64,000 nucleotides of DNA from Dokdonia sp. PRO95 (lineage in GTDB: Bacteria > Bacteroidota > Bacteroidia > Flavobacteriales > Flavobacteriaceae), in NCBI RefSeq assembly GCF_000355805.1, contig NZ_CM001837.1, forward strand, positions 261,434 through 325,433, written 5' to 3'. Within the stretch, counting starts at the first letter, position 1; each line of letters opens with the position of its first letter. The notes beneath the pieces were generated by a model. The model was not told where the DNA came from. It saw nothing but the letters and a program-made list of their open reading frames with translations, and ran no database searches. Of the stretch, positions 54,342-62,794 are shown piece after piece. The position numbers and the translations under genes are program-made.

Positions 54342-56357
54342 TTATTGATTGTTAAAAGTTATGATGGCTTTTTCTAGCCACTTTTCATATTTTTTTGCAT
54401 TAGGTGTGTACCCAACAGGTTTATTTAGGAGTGTTTCGTCGTGATCTAGCATTACGTAATAAGGCGCCGCAACAATATTATAACGCTCTATCTGGAAGTT
54501 GCTCCACTTATTACCTACCGTTTTAATACGACGACCAGATGCACTCACGCCTTGCTCCTCTTTTGGTAACTCCTCTTGTGAGTCTCCATAGAGAGAGATA
54601 AGCACAACATCGTTCTTTAGCAAGTTAAGCACCTCAGGCTTAGACCACACAAGCTCCTCCATACGACGACAATTTACACACGCCTTACCTGTAAAGTCAA
54701 GTAAAACAGGTTTATTTTCTTGACGCGCATAAGCCATACCTGCTTCATAATCTGTAAAGGATAATAATCCGTGAGGACCTATCTCTGCATTATCCGGAAA
54801 CTCCTCAGACGAGTTAGACAGTGTGTTTTGTCCTCCTATACCGTAAGGCGACTCGCTATAATTCATAGGTGGCGGGAAGCCGCTTATAAGTTTAAGTGGA
54901 GCACCCCAGACACCTGGTATGAGATAAAGAATAAATGCCGTTGTGAGTATACCTAGTAGCAAGCGACCTACCGAGATATGTTTTACTTCTGTATCGTGTG
55001 CTAGTTTAATTTTTCCAAATAAGTACAAGGCAAGGCCTATCATTATCGCAATTAAGAGTACTAAAAATACTTCTCTAGGCAAGTAATTACCATCTACTAC
55101 AAGATCTGCATTTGATAAGAATTTGAGTGCTAGCCCTAGTTCTAAAAATCCTAGAACTACCTTTACTGTGTTGAGCCATCCGCCAGATTTTGGCAAACTA
55201 TTTAACCACCCTGGAAACATTGCAAATAGTGCAAATGGCAAGGCAATCGCACTAGAGAAACCTAGCATACTTATGATAGGTGTGATACCACCCTCTGTTA
55301 TAGACTGCACTAAAGCGACACCTACTATAGGTCCCGTACAGCTAAAAGAAACAATAGCAAGTGCAAGCGCCATAAAAAAGATACCTAGGTAACCACCTCT
55401 ATCTGCTTTACGATCTATCTTATTTGCCCATTTTTGAGGAAGCATAATCTCAAATGCTCCAAAAAATGAAATAGCAAACACTACAAGTAATACAAAGAAT
55501 ACTAAATTAAAAGTAACGCTCGTAGACACCTCAACAATTGCAGTCGCACCAAAAATTGCCGTGACCGTAAGACCTATGACCACATATATAATAATGATAG
55601 AGATACCGTAAATAATGGCGTTACGTATACCAGCTGCTCTAGATTTACTTTGTTTTGTAAAGTAACTCACCGTCATAGGGATCATAGGGAATACACAAGG
55701 TGTAAATAATGCTGCCAGACCTCCTAAAAAGGATAAGAAGAAGACCGTCCACAGCCCTTTGTTGCTTGTGCTTTCATCGTCTTCATAATCATCATCGCTA
55801 TCGCCTTTATCCTTTTGTGCGGGAGTAGCACCATACTTTTCAAACTCATTATAATCTGTAAAGACTTTTGCCTTGCCAGTTTTTAAGTTGTGAGCAATAT
55901 AAAAGTCTTGAGGAATACACACCTCTTTACAGACCTGATAGTTTATAACCGATTTGACAATGGTTATACTTTTATCTGTAAGTGTAATAGGCATAGAGAG
56001 CACAGGATTCTGCCCTACATACTTTATGACATCTTCTTCAAAAATCTCATCAAAGGCTGTCTTTGTCTCACTCTCTTGTGCAAACTTCTCGCGGGAAACT
56101 CCTGCATCCTTTTGTAAAAACTCAAAATTAAACGGAATACCAGCTGGCGATTTTTGAGCATAAATATACCATCCCTCTTCTATGGTGGCCTCGTAGTTTA
56201 AAATATATTCTGTATCAGATTTTTTCTCTACGCTACCTGCCCACTGTACTGGATCCACGGTAACTTCAGAAATACCAAAACTAAAATCTTGTGCACTTAC
56301 AGCAGTCGCCATAAGTACTATAAGCGAACTTAATATTATGAATGCTTTACGCGTCAT
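54342..56357 (-). CDS. dsbD: DsbD-like thiol:disulfide interchange protein
   Basis: 671 residues. Signal peptide, an N-terminal periplasmic domain with C143-x3-C147, an acidic linker, eight or so membrane segments with the paired cysteines C221 (FTPCVFP) and C340 (FSCTGP), and a C-terminal thioredoxin domain with C560-VN-C563. So all three cysteine pairs needed to pass electrons from the cytoplasm to the periplasm are present. Supplies reducing power to periplasmic substrates such as misoxidised proteins or cytochrome c maturation. It overlaps the tilS stop by 4 bases (ATGA) and abuts the CocE-like gene. Confidence 0.93.
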   Translation of the reverse strand: MTRKAFIILSSLIVLMATAVSAQDFSFGISEVTVDPVQWAGSVEKKSDTEYILNYEATIEEGWYIYAQKSPAGIPFNFEFLQKDAGVSREKFAQESETKTAFDEIFEEDVIKYVGQNPVLSMPITLTDKSITIVKSVINYQVCKEVCIPQDFYIAHNLKTGKAKVFTDYNEFEKYGATPAQKDKGDSDDDYEDDESTSNKGLWTVFFLSFLGGLAALFTPCVFPMIPMTVSYFTKQSKSRAAGIRNAIIYGISIIIIYVVIGLTVTAIFGATAIVEVSTSVTFNLVFFVLLVVFAISFFGAFEIMLPQKWANKIDRKADRGGYLGIFFMALALAIVSFSCTGPIVGVALVQSITEGGITPIISMLGFSSAIALPFALFAMFPGWLNSLPKSGGWLNTVKVVLGFLELGLALKFLSNADLVVDGNYLPREVFLVLLIAIMIGLALYLFGKIKLAHDTEVKHISVGRLLLGILTTAFILYLIPGVWGAPLKLISGFPPPMNYSESPYGIGGQNTLSNSSEEFPDNAEIGPHGLLSFTDYEAGMAYARQENKPVLLDFTGKACVNCRRMEELVWSKPEVLNLLKNDVVLISLYGDSQEELPKEEQGVSASGRRIKTVGNKWSNFQIERYNIVAAPYYVMLDHDETLLNKPVGYTPNAKKYEKWLEKAIITFNNQ

Positions 56358-57667
56358 ATAGTTGTAAATTTTATCATTTTTTGTGTGTCATCAGCTACCT
56401 TAAAGCGGTCATCTGCTCTGTGACCTATTACCCACACAATATCTTTACCATTACAAAGCAGCCACACGTGCTCCTTTGCTATCAAAGATACCTTTTCATC
56501 TTTTAAATACTTACTCAACTTCTTTTTTCCTTTCATCCCAAAAGGATAGAAAAAATCACCTTCTTCCCACTTCCTTATCGTGAGCGGAAATGTCAACTTT
56601 GTCGCATCTACCACTATCTCCTTTCTTGAGGTGCTCTCAAATGTATCACTTGTCTCAAGCCTTAATGTACCAAAGTCACCTTCTATCTTACTCACACCAG
56701 ATTCCCAGGTATAAGTTGTAGGTTGTGCAACGGCATTTTCTGTAAGTAATAGCACGTCTCTATCTTTTAGTAAACGATGCGTTTCAGAAAATATTTGCTT
56801 ACCAGATTGTGCATCAAGCAGCTCATAAACATCACTCCACGCTGTAAAATTATAAGGCTGTAGTAACTGGTATAAAACCGCCTGTGGTTCCTCGTGTTTC
56901 TTTAGCGCTTGTACGTTTATTACTTGTAGTCCATCTTGTGTTGTCACATACGCTTTCCTTAAAGACGCTGTGTAGATTGCTAGTAACTTATCTGTTTGAC
57001 GTAGATGTTGCTGCGTGGTCTGTAAACCCTGCAAAGTAGCTGGTTGCGCTGCCACCATACTCGGTATAGCGTGATGCCTCAAGTGGTTGCGCACGTAGTT
57101 ATCTGTTGCATTACTGCTATCCTCACGCCACGCTAGTTTTTCATGTAATGCATACGCTTTTATACGCTTTCGCGAAAAAGGCAACAGCGGTCTCACAACC
57201 CGTCCGTTTATTTCCGGGATGCCAGTAAGACCTTTAACGCCCGTACCGCGACCTAAGTTTATGAGAAAAGTTTCTAACTCATCATTGAGATGATGGGCAG
57301 TTAAGATATAATCCAAACCTTCGGTAGCCGAAAGTTCTTTAAACCACTGATAACGCAGCTCTCTTGCGGCGATCTGAGTTGATGTTTTTTCAATTTTCGC
57401 GTAAGCGGAAGTATCAAAACTCTTTATGTAAATAGGAATGTTATGGCGCTTGCAATAGCTTTCTACAAAAGCTTGATCACCATCACTCTCTACTCCTCTT
57501 AAATTAAAATTGCAGTGTGCTACACGTATCGTAAGGCCTGCCTGACGACACAGTAACAATAAGAGCATACTATCAAGCCCACCACTTACTGTGACGAGTA
57601 TCTTACTATCAAGAAGAAATGGTAAATCTTGTGCGATATGGTGCTTAAAATCCTCAAGCATCCTCAC
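56354..57667 (-). CDS. tilS: tRNA(Ile)-lysidine synthase
   Basis: 437 residues. PP-loop ATPase with SGGLDS at 28-33, then the family's HCNFNLRGVESDGDQAFVESYC and TAHHLNDELETFLINLGRGTG. The C-terminal domain (from about 355, GDFFYPFGMKGKKKLSKYLKDEKV) binds tRNA. It converts C34 of the AUA-reading tRNA to lysidine, an essential step. A palindrome copy encodes PFSRKRI and a decayed one lies at about 57394. Starts 3 bases after a small membrane-protein gene and overlaps dsbD by 4 bases. Confidence 0.93.
   Translation of the reverse strand: MRMLEDFKHHIAQDLPFLLDSKILVTVSGGLDSMLLLLLCRQAGLTIRVAHCNFNLRGVESDGDQAFVESYCKRHNIPIYIKSFDTSAYAKIEKTSTQIAARELRYQWFKELSATEGLDYILTAHHLNDELETFLINLGRGTGVKGLTGIPEINGRVVRPLLPFSRKRIKAYALHEKLAWREDSSNATDNYVRNHLRHHAIPSMVAAQPATLQGLQTTQQHLRQTDKLLAIYTASLRKAYVTTQDGLQVINVQALKKHEEPQAVLYQLLQPYNFTAWSDVYELLDAQSGKQIFSETHRLLKDRDVLLLTENAVAQPTTYTWESGVSKIEGDFGTLRLETSDTFESTSRKEIVVDATKLTFPLTIRKWEEGDFFYPFGMKGKKKLSKYLKDEKVSLIAKEHVWLLCNGKDIVWVIGHRADDRFKVADDTQKMIKFTTI
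57165..57180. repeat. dispersed palindrome, copy 15 (coding in tilS, read SRKR)
   Basis: CGCTTTCGCGAAAAAG, right arm degenerate. The only coding copy read in the third frame (FSRKR). Confidence 0.75.
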
Positions 57668-57670
57668 ACA

Positions 57671-57853
57671 TTATACACGACCCTTAAGGGCATTAAATAC
57701 CCAAGCAATGGCAAAGAATCCAACACCTACAGAGGCAAAGCCCCATCCGGCAACATCGGTATATTTAAAAACGCCTAGAGCAATAAGTCCTAAACCTACT
57801 AAAATCATTATAAAAGTGGCCCACGCCAAAACGGTATTTTTATTCATACCCAT
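57671..57853 (-). CDS. small membrane protein, CAL67264 family-like
   Basis: 60 residues with two hydrophobic helices (about 7-27 and 34-54) joined by a short polar turn (KYTDVAGW) and a short basic end (NALKGRV). The sequence matches my memory of a short, strongly conserved Flavobacteriia family that databases call CAL67264 family membrane protein; its function is unknown. First gene of the unit with tilS, dsbD and the CocE-like gene, only 3 bases before tilS, so it probably shares their promoter. Confidence 0.75.
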   Translation of the reverse strand: MGMNKNTVLAWATFIMILVGLGLIALGVFKYTDVAGWGFASVGVGFFAIAWVFNALKGRV

Positions 57854-58014
57854 AGTTTTATTTTTAGGGAAAATCTTATGTAATAAGACAAGCTACAAAT
57901 ATCGGTTATTTATTGGAATTTGGGTAGTCGGTAATTTTTACAATTCTCATTTCAAGCTTGTGCTACAATACTTACCTTTATAGACAGAAAAACATTCAAG
58001 CACACACACATTTT

Positions 58015-59643
58015 ATGGATTTAAAATTCAATAAAAACGAAGATCATAATAAGCTACTCTTATCAGAGATGAGAAACCGCCTTGCCGAAGTAAAACTAGG
58101 TGGTGGGCAAAAACGTATAGATAAACATAAGGCTAAGGGTAAAATGACTGCCCGAGAGCGCATAGATTACCTAGTAGACAACCCAAAAAAGTGTATTGAG
58201 ATTGCCGCTTTTGCTGGAGAAGGGATGTATGAAGAACACGGCGGATGCCCTTCTGGTGGTGTGGTTGTAAAAATAGGATACGTATCTGGTAAGCAATGTC
58301 TCATCGTTGCAAATGATGCTACTGTTAAGGCCGGAGCCTGGTTCCCTATCACAGGAAAGAAAAATCTAAGAGCACAAGAAATCGCTATGGAAAATAAACT
58401 ACCTATCATCTACCTAGTAGATAGCGCAGGTGTTTATCTCCCTATGCAAGATGAGATTTTTCCAGATAAGGAGCACTTTGGACGCATCTTCCGTAACAAT
58501 GCGGTGATGAGTAGTATGGGTATCACACAGATTTCTGCAGTAATGGGAAGTTGTGTTGCTGGTGGTGCATACTTACCTATTATGAGTGATGAAGCGCTTA
58601 TAGTAGATAAAACGGGAAGTATTTTCCTTGCGGGAAGCTACCTTGTAAAAGCAGCAATAGGTGAATCTATAGATAATGAGACACTAGGAGGTGCCACTAC
58701 ACACTGTGAGATTTCTGGTGTAACAGATTATAAATCTAAAGATGACAAGGACGCTCTTGATACCATTAAAAAATTGATGGGAAAAATAGGCGATTATACA
58801 AAAGCAGGTTATAACCGTATTGAACCTGCAAAGCCTGCTAAGGATCCAGAAGAACTTTTTGGCATCCTGCCTGCCTCTCGTGCAGATCAATATGATATGC
58901 GAGACATTATAGACAGACTGGTAGACAACTCTGAGTTTGATGAGTACAAGGAAGGCTACGGGCAATCTATACTTACGGGTTATGCTCGCATTAATGGATG
59001 GGCAGTAGGTATCGTTGCAAACCAGCGCAAGCTTGTAAAAACTAAAAAAGGCGAAATGCAGTTTGGTGGAGTGATCTACTCAGACAGTGCAGATAAAGCG
59101 ACGCGCTTTATAGCCAACTGTAACCAGAAAAAAATACCGCTTGTATTCTTACAAGATGTAACTGGCTTTATGGTAGGTAGTAAAAGTGAGCACGGAGGTA
59201 TTATAAAAGACGGAGCAAAAATGGTAAATGCTGTTTCAAACTCGGTGGTGCCTAAGTTTACTATTGTTATAGGAAACTCTTACGGAGCAGGAAACTATGC
59301 AATGTGTGGTAAAGCTTACGACCCAAGGCTTATAGTAGCCTGGCCTAGTGCAGAGCTTGCAGTGATGTCTGGTAATAGTGCTGCAAAAGTATTACTACAA
59401 ATAGAAACTGCCTCGCTCAAAAAGCAAGGAAAAGAAATTACACCAGAGGTAGAAAAAGAACTTTTTGACCGTATTAAGTCTCGTTATGATGATCAAGTAT
59501 CACCATACTACGCAGCATCAAGAATCTGGACAGATGGCATTATAGACCCACGAGATACACGTAAGTGGATCTCAATGGGTATCGAAGCCGCAGACCACGC
59601 TCCTATCGAGAAGCCCTTTAATCTTGGGGTGATTCAAGTGTAA
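58015..59643 (+). CDS. acyl-CoA carboxylase, carboxyltransferase (beta) subunit
   Basis: About 542 residues from the ATG at 58015 (MDLKFNKNEDH); the upstream frame to 57958 has no family-like sequence. Carboxyltransferase of the biotin-dependent propionyl-/methylcrotonyl-CoA carboxylase type, with both oxyanion-forming segments (GSCVAGGAYLPIMSDE in the N half, GNSYGAGNYAMCGKAYDPR in the C half). It moves the carboxyl group from biotin to the acyl-CoA. The biotin carboxylase partner is not in the window. Which acyl-CoA is used cannot be read safely; the GNSYGAGNYAMCGKAY form is common in methylcrotonyl-CoA carboxylases. Followed by a strong terminator. Confidence 0.9.
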   Translation: MDLKFNKNEDHNKLLLSEMRNRLAEVKLGGGQKRIDKHKAKGKMTARERIDYLVDNPKKCIEIAAFAGEGMYEEHGGCPSGGVVVKIGYVSGKQCLIVANDATVKAGAWFPITGKKNLRAQEIAMENKLPIIYLVDSAGVYLPMQDEIFPDKEHFGRIFRNNAVMSSMGITQISAVMGSCVAGGAYLPIMSDEALIVDKTGSIFLAGSYLVKAAIGESIDNETLGGATTHCEISGVTDYKSKDDKDALDTIKKLMGKIGDYTKAGYNRIEPAKPAKDPEELFGILPASRADQYDMRDIIDRLVDNSEFDEYKEGYGQSILTGYARINGWAVGIVANQRKLVKTKKGEMQFGGVIYSDSADKATRFIANCNQKKIPLVFLQDVTGFMVGSKSEHGGIIKDGAKMVNAVSNSVVPKFTIVIGNSYGAGNYAMCGKAYDPRLIVAWPSAELAVMSGNSAAKVLLQIETASLKKQGKEITPEVEKELFDRIKSRYDDQVSPYYAASRIWTDGIIDPRDTRKWISMGIEAADHAPIEKPFNLGVIQV

Positions 59644-59666
59644 TCGCAATAGCTGTAACAGATATG

Positions 59667-59706
59667 AAGGTTGTTCGTTTACTATATAAACGAACAACCT
59701 TTTTTT
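59667..59706 (+). terminator. intrinsic terminator abutting the next start codon
   Basis: Perfect 15-bp stem (59667-59681 / 59687-59701), loop CTATA, and a T run to 59706. The ATG of the Coa1-family gene is the very next base. Confidence 0.93.
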
Positions 59707-60135
59707 ATGCCTTATAACAACGAACTCATTACAAAAAAGCCTTGGCTACATCGCAACTGGAAGTGGTTTGTACCCACCACTCTTATCATTGTTTGTTTTA
59801 CACTATTCATTATGGCTGCTGGTGATTTTATAAACGCAATGGGAACTGCAATGGCAGATCCAGAACTTATTAAGAAAGCTAGAGAAGAAGCAGAAAGAAA
59901 CAAGGAGGTAACGACCTACTTTGGATCACCGTTACAAATAGGCAATATTATAGATGGTGATGTTCTCATAGATGATAAAGCAAAAACCATACGCATTACT
60001 GTCCCTCTTAAAGGAAACAAAGGTTCAGGCAAGATTGATATTTATGCACATCTTGCTGAAGAAAAATGGCAGCACGACTCTATAGATGTTCGTCTTAAAA
60101 AACCAGAAAAGCGCACCTTTAAGGTATTGCGATAA
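59707..60135 (+). CDS. cytochrome c oxidase assembly factor Coa1 family protein
   Basis: About 142 residues from the ATG at 59707 (MPYNNELITKKPW). An earlier in-frame ATG at 59671 would put the hairpin of the terminator inside the gene. One membrane segment (about 19-42), then a Coa1-like domain: GSPLQIG ... ITVPLKGNKGSGKIDIYAHLAEEKW ... KRTFKVL. In yeast Coa1 helps to assemble cytochrome oxidase; bacterial relatives are mostly uncharacterised. Convergent with the symporter gene, stop to stop with no base between, and no terminator seen. Confidence 0.8.
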   Translation: MPYNNELITKKPWLHRNWKWFVPTTLIIVCFTLFIMAAGDFINAMGTAMADPELIKKAREEAERNKEVTTYFGSPLQIGNIIDGDVLIDDKAKTIRITVPLKGNKGSGKIDIYAHLAEEKWQHDSIDVRLKKPEKRTFKVLR

Positions 60136-61524
60136 TTAACCCAACTCCTTAAAATACCTCCTCGCTTCCTTCATCACTCTTGGTGCGAGATACAAGGTTG
60201 CAATCATTGTTGGTATTGCCATTATGGCAAAAAATCCGTCTATCAAGTTAATCATCATACTAAGTGATGTGGTTGCTCCTATCAAGATACTCGCGATGTA
60301 AGCGATGTTATAATACTTCTTATTATGCGCTCCAAAAAGGAAACTCAAGCACTTAGTCCCGTAGTAACTATATGAGAAAAGCGATGAGATACTAAAAACG
60401 GCAATGCACAATAGTAATATGTATTTCCCTGCGGGTGATAAAGCTTTCGCGAAAGCGGAAGCCGTAAGCGTAACTCCATTTGCATCTGTCGTTTGCCACA
60501 CGTCTGTTACCAAAATTGCAAGCGCAGTAAGTGTACACACCACAATGGTATCTATTGCAGGGCCTAGCATTGCCACCAGTCCTTCACGTATGGGTTGTGC
60601 AGTTTTTGCAGCGCCGTGCGCCATAGGTGCCGTACCTACACCAGCCTCGTTTGAAAAAGCACCACGTTTAATACCGAGTAATATGAGACCACCTACCACG
60701 CCACCCAGCAGTTTATCTCCTGTATAAAAATCGGCAGAGAAGGCATCTGTAAATATGAGACTCAAATATTTAGGAACGACATCTATGTTTACAAAGAGTA
60801 TAGCCATTACTGCTACAAAGTAAATAAAGACCATCGCCGGTACCAGTCTTGACGCAGTTTTAGAAATACGATCGAGTCCGCCAAGTATGACAACTGATGT
60901 GATAGCAACAAGCACAAGCCCGATAATCAAGTTAGAGGTAAAACCCACCTCAACACCCTGAGGTACGAGCAATATATCATTTACCGCCTGCGTGAGTTGG
61001 TTTACATTAAAAACCGGCAATGCTCCCACGAGTCCCGCAATGCTGAAGATTACGGCAAGCGGTTTCCAAGCTTTACCCATTCCTTCTGTGATAAAATACA
61101 TAGGTCCTCCCTGTGTTTTGCCCTCACTATCTTTACCTCTATACATTATGGCAAGTGAGCCTGTAAAAAACTTTGTTGCCATACCCACAATGGCACTCAT
61201 CCACATCCAGAAAACAGCACCTGGACCTCCTATAGCAATCGCTACTGCCACACCTGCGATGTTACCCATACCTACGGTTGCACTAAGCGCTGTAGTGAGC
61301 GCCTGAAAGTGTGTGATCTCTCCTTCATCATTTTCTCCATCGTACTTTCCTCGCAAGACTGCAACAGCGTGACCTAGATATCTAAATGGCAAAAATCTCG
61401 AATAGATGAGTAAAAACAGACCGCCACCTATAAGTAAGCAAACGAGCGGGATTCCCCACATAGCGCTAGAAAAATCTGCTATAAATTCATTAGCCTGATC
61501 GTAAAATGAGGGTTGTGCTTGCAT
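60136..61524 (-). CDS. sodium:alanine symporter (AGCS family)
   Basis: About 462 residues from the ATG at 61524 (MQAQPSFYDQ); a start 30 bases earlier is possible but adds a non-family extension. About ten membrane segments. Family marks: TALSATVGMGNIAGVAVAIAIGGPGAVFWMW and GGPMYFITEGMG in the first half, and 'KRGAFSNEAGVGTAPMAHGAA' in the second. Imports alanine or glycine with sodium, fitting a marine organism. A palindrome copy lies in the C-terminal half (SAFAKALS). Single-gene unit. Confidence 0.93.
   Translation of the reverse strand: MQAQPSFYDQANEFIADFSSAMWGIPLVCLLIGGGLFLLIYSRFLPFRYLGHAVAVLRGKYDGENDEGEITHFQALTTALSATVGMGNIAGVAVAIAIGGPGAVFWMWMSAIVGMATKFFTGSLAIMYRGKDSEGKTQGGPMYFITEGMGKAWKPLAVIFSIAGLVGALPVFNVNQLTQAVNDILLVPQGVEVGFTSNLIIGLVLVAITSVVILGGLDRISKTASRLVPAMVFIYFVAVMAILFVNIDVVPKYLSLIFTDAFSADFYTGDKLLGGVVGGLILLGIKRGAFSNEAGVGTAPMAHGAAKTAQPIREGLVAMLGPAIDTIVVCTLTALAILVTDVWQTTDANGVTLTASAFAKALSPAGKYILLLCIAVFSISSLFSYSYYGTKCLSFLFGAHNKKYYNIAYIASILIGATTSLSMMINLIDGFFAIMAIPTMIATLYLAPRVMKEARRYFKELG
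60442..60457. repeat. dispersed palindrome, copy 16 (coding in the AGCS gene, read AFAKA)
   Basis: AGCTTTCGCGAAAGCG. Confidence 0.85.
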
Positions 61525-61630
61525 ACAAGATCTATTTATATGGTGAAGTAACAAAAATTAAGAGCAGTTTACCAAAACGTTCACATATATTTTTGAACAG
61601 GCATTTGTTTTCGTCACTAAATTTACTGTT

Positions 61631-62710
61631 ATGACACTCACCGCCAGCCAAATCGAGAACATACTGAGAAACCCAGAGGAAACTGCAGCTGCAGCAAATC
61701 TCATTTACGTCTCTGATGCAGACCTCAACATAAGAAGGAAAAAGAAGAAGAAAAACTTTCACTATTACTTTAATGATAAGCCTCTTAAGGACAAAAAGGA
61801 ATTAGAGCGCATCAATAATCTTGTGATACCGCCTAACTGGGAGAAAGTGCGCATTGCATATCCTCCTAACGGACATTTACAAGTGGTAGGTCGCGATGCT
61901 AAAAACAGAAAAGTATACCGCTATCACGACCTATGGTCAAAAATTAGAAACCAAACTAAGTTTTATAAACTAGCCAATTTTGGAAATGCACTGCCTAGCA
62001 TACGCGAGCGCATAGATGAGGATCTTGACGCTCCAGAGATGTCAAAACGCAAGGTGCTTGCACTTGTCCTCAGGCTTATGGAAGAAACCCACATACGTAT
62101 AGGTAACGACTACTACGCAAAGCGCAATAAAACCTACGGCCTCTCTACCTTACGCACCCGACACGTGACAACTACCAAGGAAAAAATCTGCTTTGAGTTT
62201 GTGGGTAAAAAAGGCAAAAAGCACAACATCACCCTACGCAATAAGAAACTGGCAAAACTTGTAAACCGTTGTGAGGAAATACCTGGCTGGGAGTTATTCC
62301 AATTTTATGATGCAAATGGCGAAAAGCACCGCGTAGATAGCACGATGGTAAACGATTACATACACGAGCTGAGTGGAGACTTATTTTCGGCAAAAGATTT
62401 TAGAACTTGGGGAGCTACAAAAACTTTTTTTGAAACCGTGCACGACCTAGGCTACACAGAAGACGAAAAAGAAAACAAAGCAAACATACTCACCGCCTTT
62501 GATGCCGCTGCAGAGGCTCTAGGTAACACACGCAATGTATGTCGCAAGTACTATGTGCATCCTCAAATAGTAGATGCCTATGAGTCTGGATCTATCGTCG
62601 CTGAGTTTAAAAAGGTAGATGCTCATCAAGGAGCAAGGCCATTCTTTACAGAAACTGAGGAGGTATTACTGCAAATGATTTCAAAGTTTGAATTAGACTT
62701 TAGTAAGTGA
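61631..62710 (+). CDS. DNA topoisomerase IB (poxvirus-like bacterial type)
   Basis: 359 residues. A basic N-terminal part (RRKKKKKNFHYYF) and the catalytic domain with the pentad region: R in TLRTRHV, K in VGKKGKKH, R in DFRTWGATK and the nucleophile Tyr at 307/308 in CRKYYVHP (the second Tyr, Y308, fits the family best). Relaxes positive and negative supercoils by a 3'-phosphotyrosine intermediate. Bacterial topoisomerase IB genes are sporadic and probably spread by transfer, but the base use here does not stand out from its neighbours. Single-gene unit ending in a palindrome and terminator. Confidence 0.93.
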   Translation: MTLTASQIENILRNPEETAAAANLIYVSDADLNIRRKKKKKNFHYYFNDKPLKDKKELERINNLVIPPNWEKVRIAYPPNGHLQVVGRDAKNRKVYRYHDLWSKIRNQTKFYKLANFGNALPSIRERIDEDLDAPEMSKRKVLALVLRLMEETHIRIGNDYYAKRNKTYGLSTLRTRHVTTTKEKICFEFVGKKGKKHNITLRNKKLAKLVNRCEEIPGWELFQFYDANGEKHRVDSTMVNDYIHELSGDLFSAKDFRTWGATKTFFETVHDLGYTEDEKENKANILTAFDAAAEALGNTRNVCRKYYVHPQIVDAYESGSIVAEFKKVDAHQGARPFFTETEEVLLQMISKFELDFSK

Positions 62711-62718
62711 TATAAGTA

Positions 62719-62734
62719 CGCTTTCGCGAAAGCG
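62719..62734. repeat. dispersed palindrome, copy 17 (intergenic)
   Basis: Perfect CGCTTTCGCGAAAGCG with symmetric TA flanks, 8 bases after the topoisomerase stop. Confidence 0.9.
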
Positions 62735-62744
62735 TAACACAAAA

Positions 62745-62778
62745 AAAGCCCCTTCGTAACGAAAGGGCTTATTAATTT
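62745..62778. terminator. bidirectional terminator between topoisomerase IB and purC
   Basis: AAGCCCCTTCG / CGAAAGGGCTT stem with one mismatch, loop TAA, A7 on the left for the - strand and a weak T-rich tract on the right. Confidence 0.8.
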
Positions 62779-62794
62779 TTAAGATGGTATGCTC

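Noticed and set aside
60404-61306. Plus-strand frames opposite the AGCS symporter gene (60404-60727 and 60992-61306).
   Set aside because: Antisense shadows of hydrophobic coding sequence, rich in Pro/Ala/Thr, with no start context.
3194-62734. The CGCTTTCGCGAAAGCG palindromes as terminators or parS sites.
   Set aside because: No T tract follows them and several lie inside genes. The bacterial parS consensus (TGTTTCACGTGAAACA) differs, and 18 copies in 64 kb is far too many.
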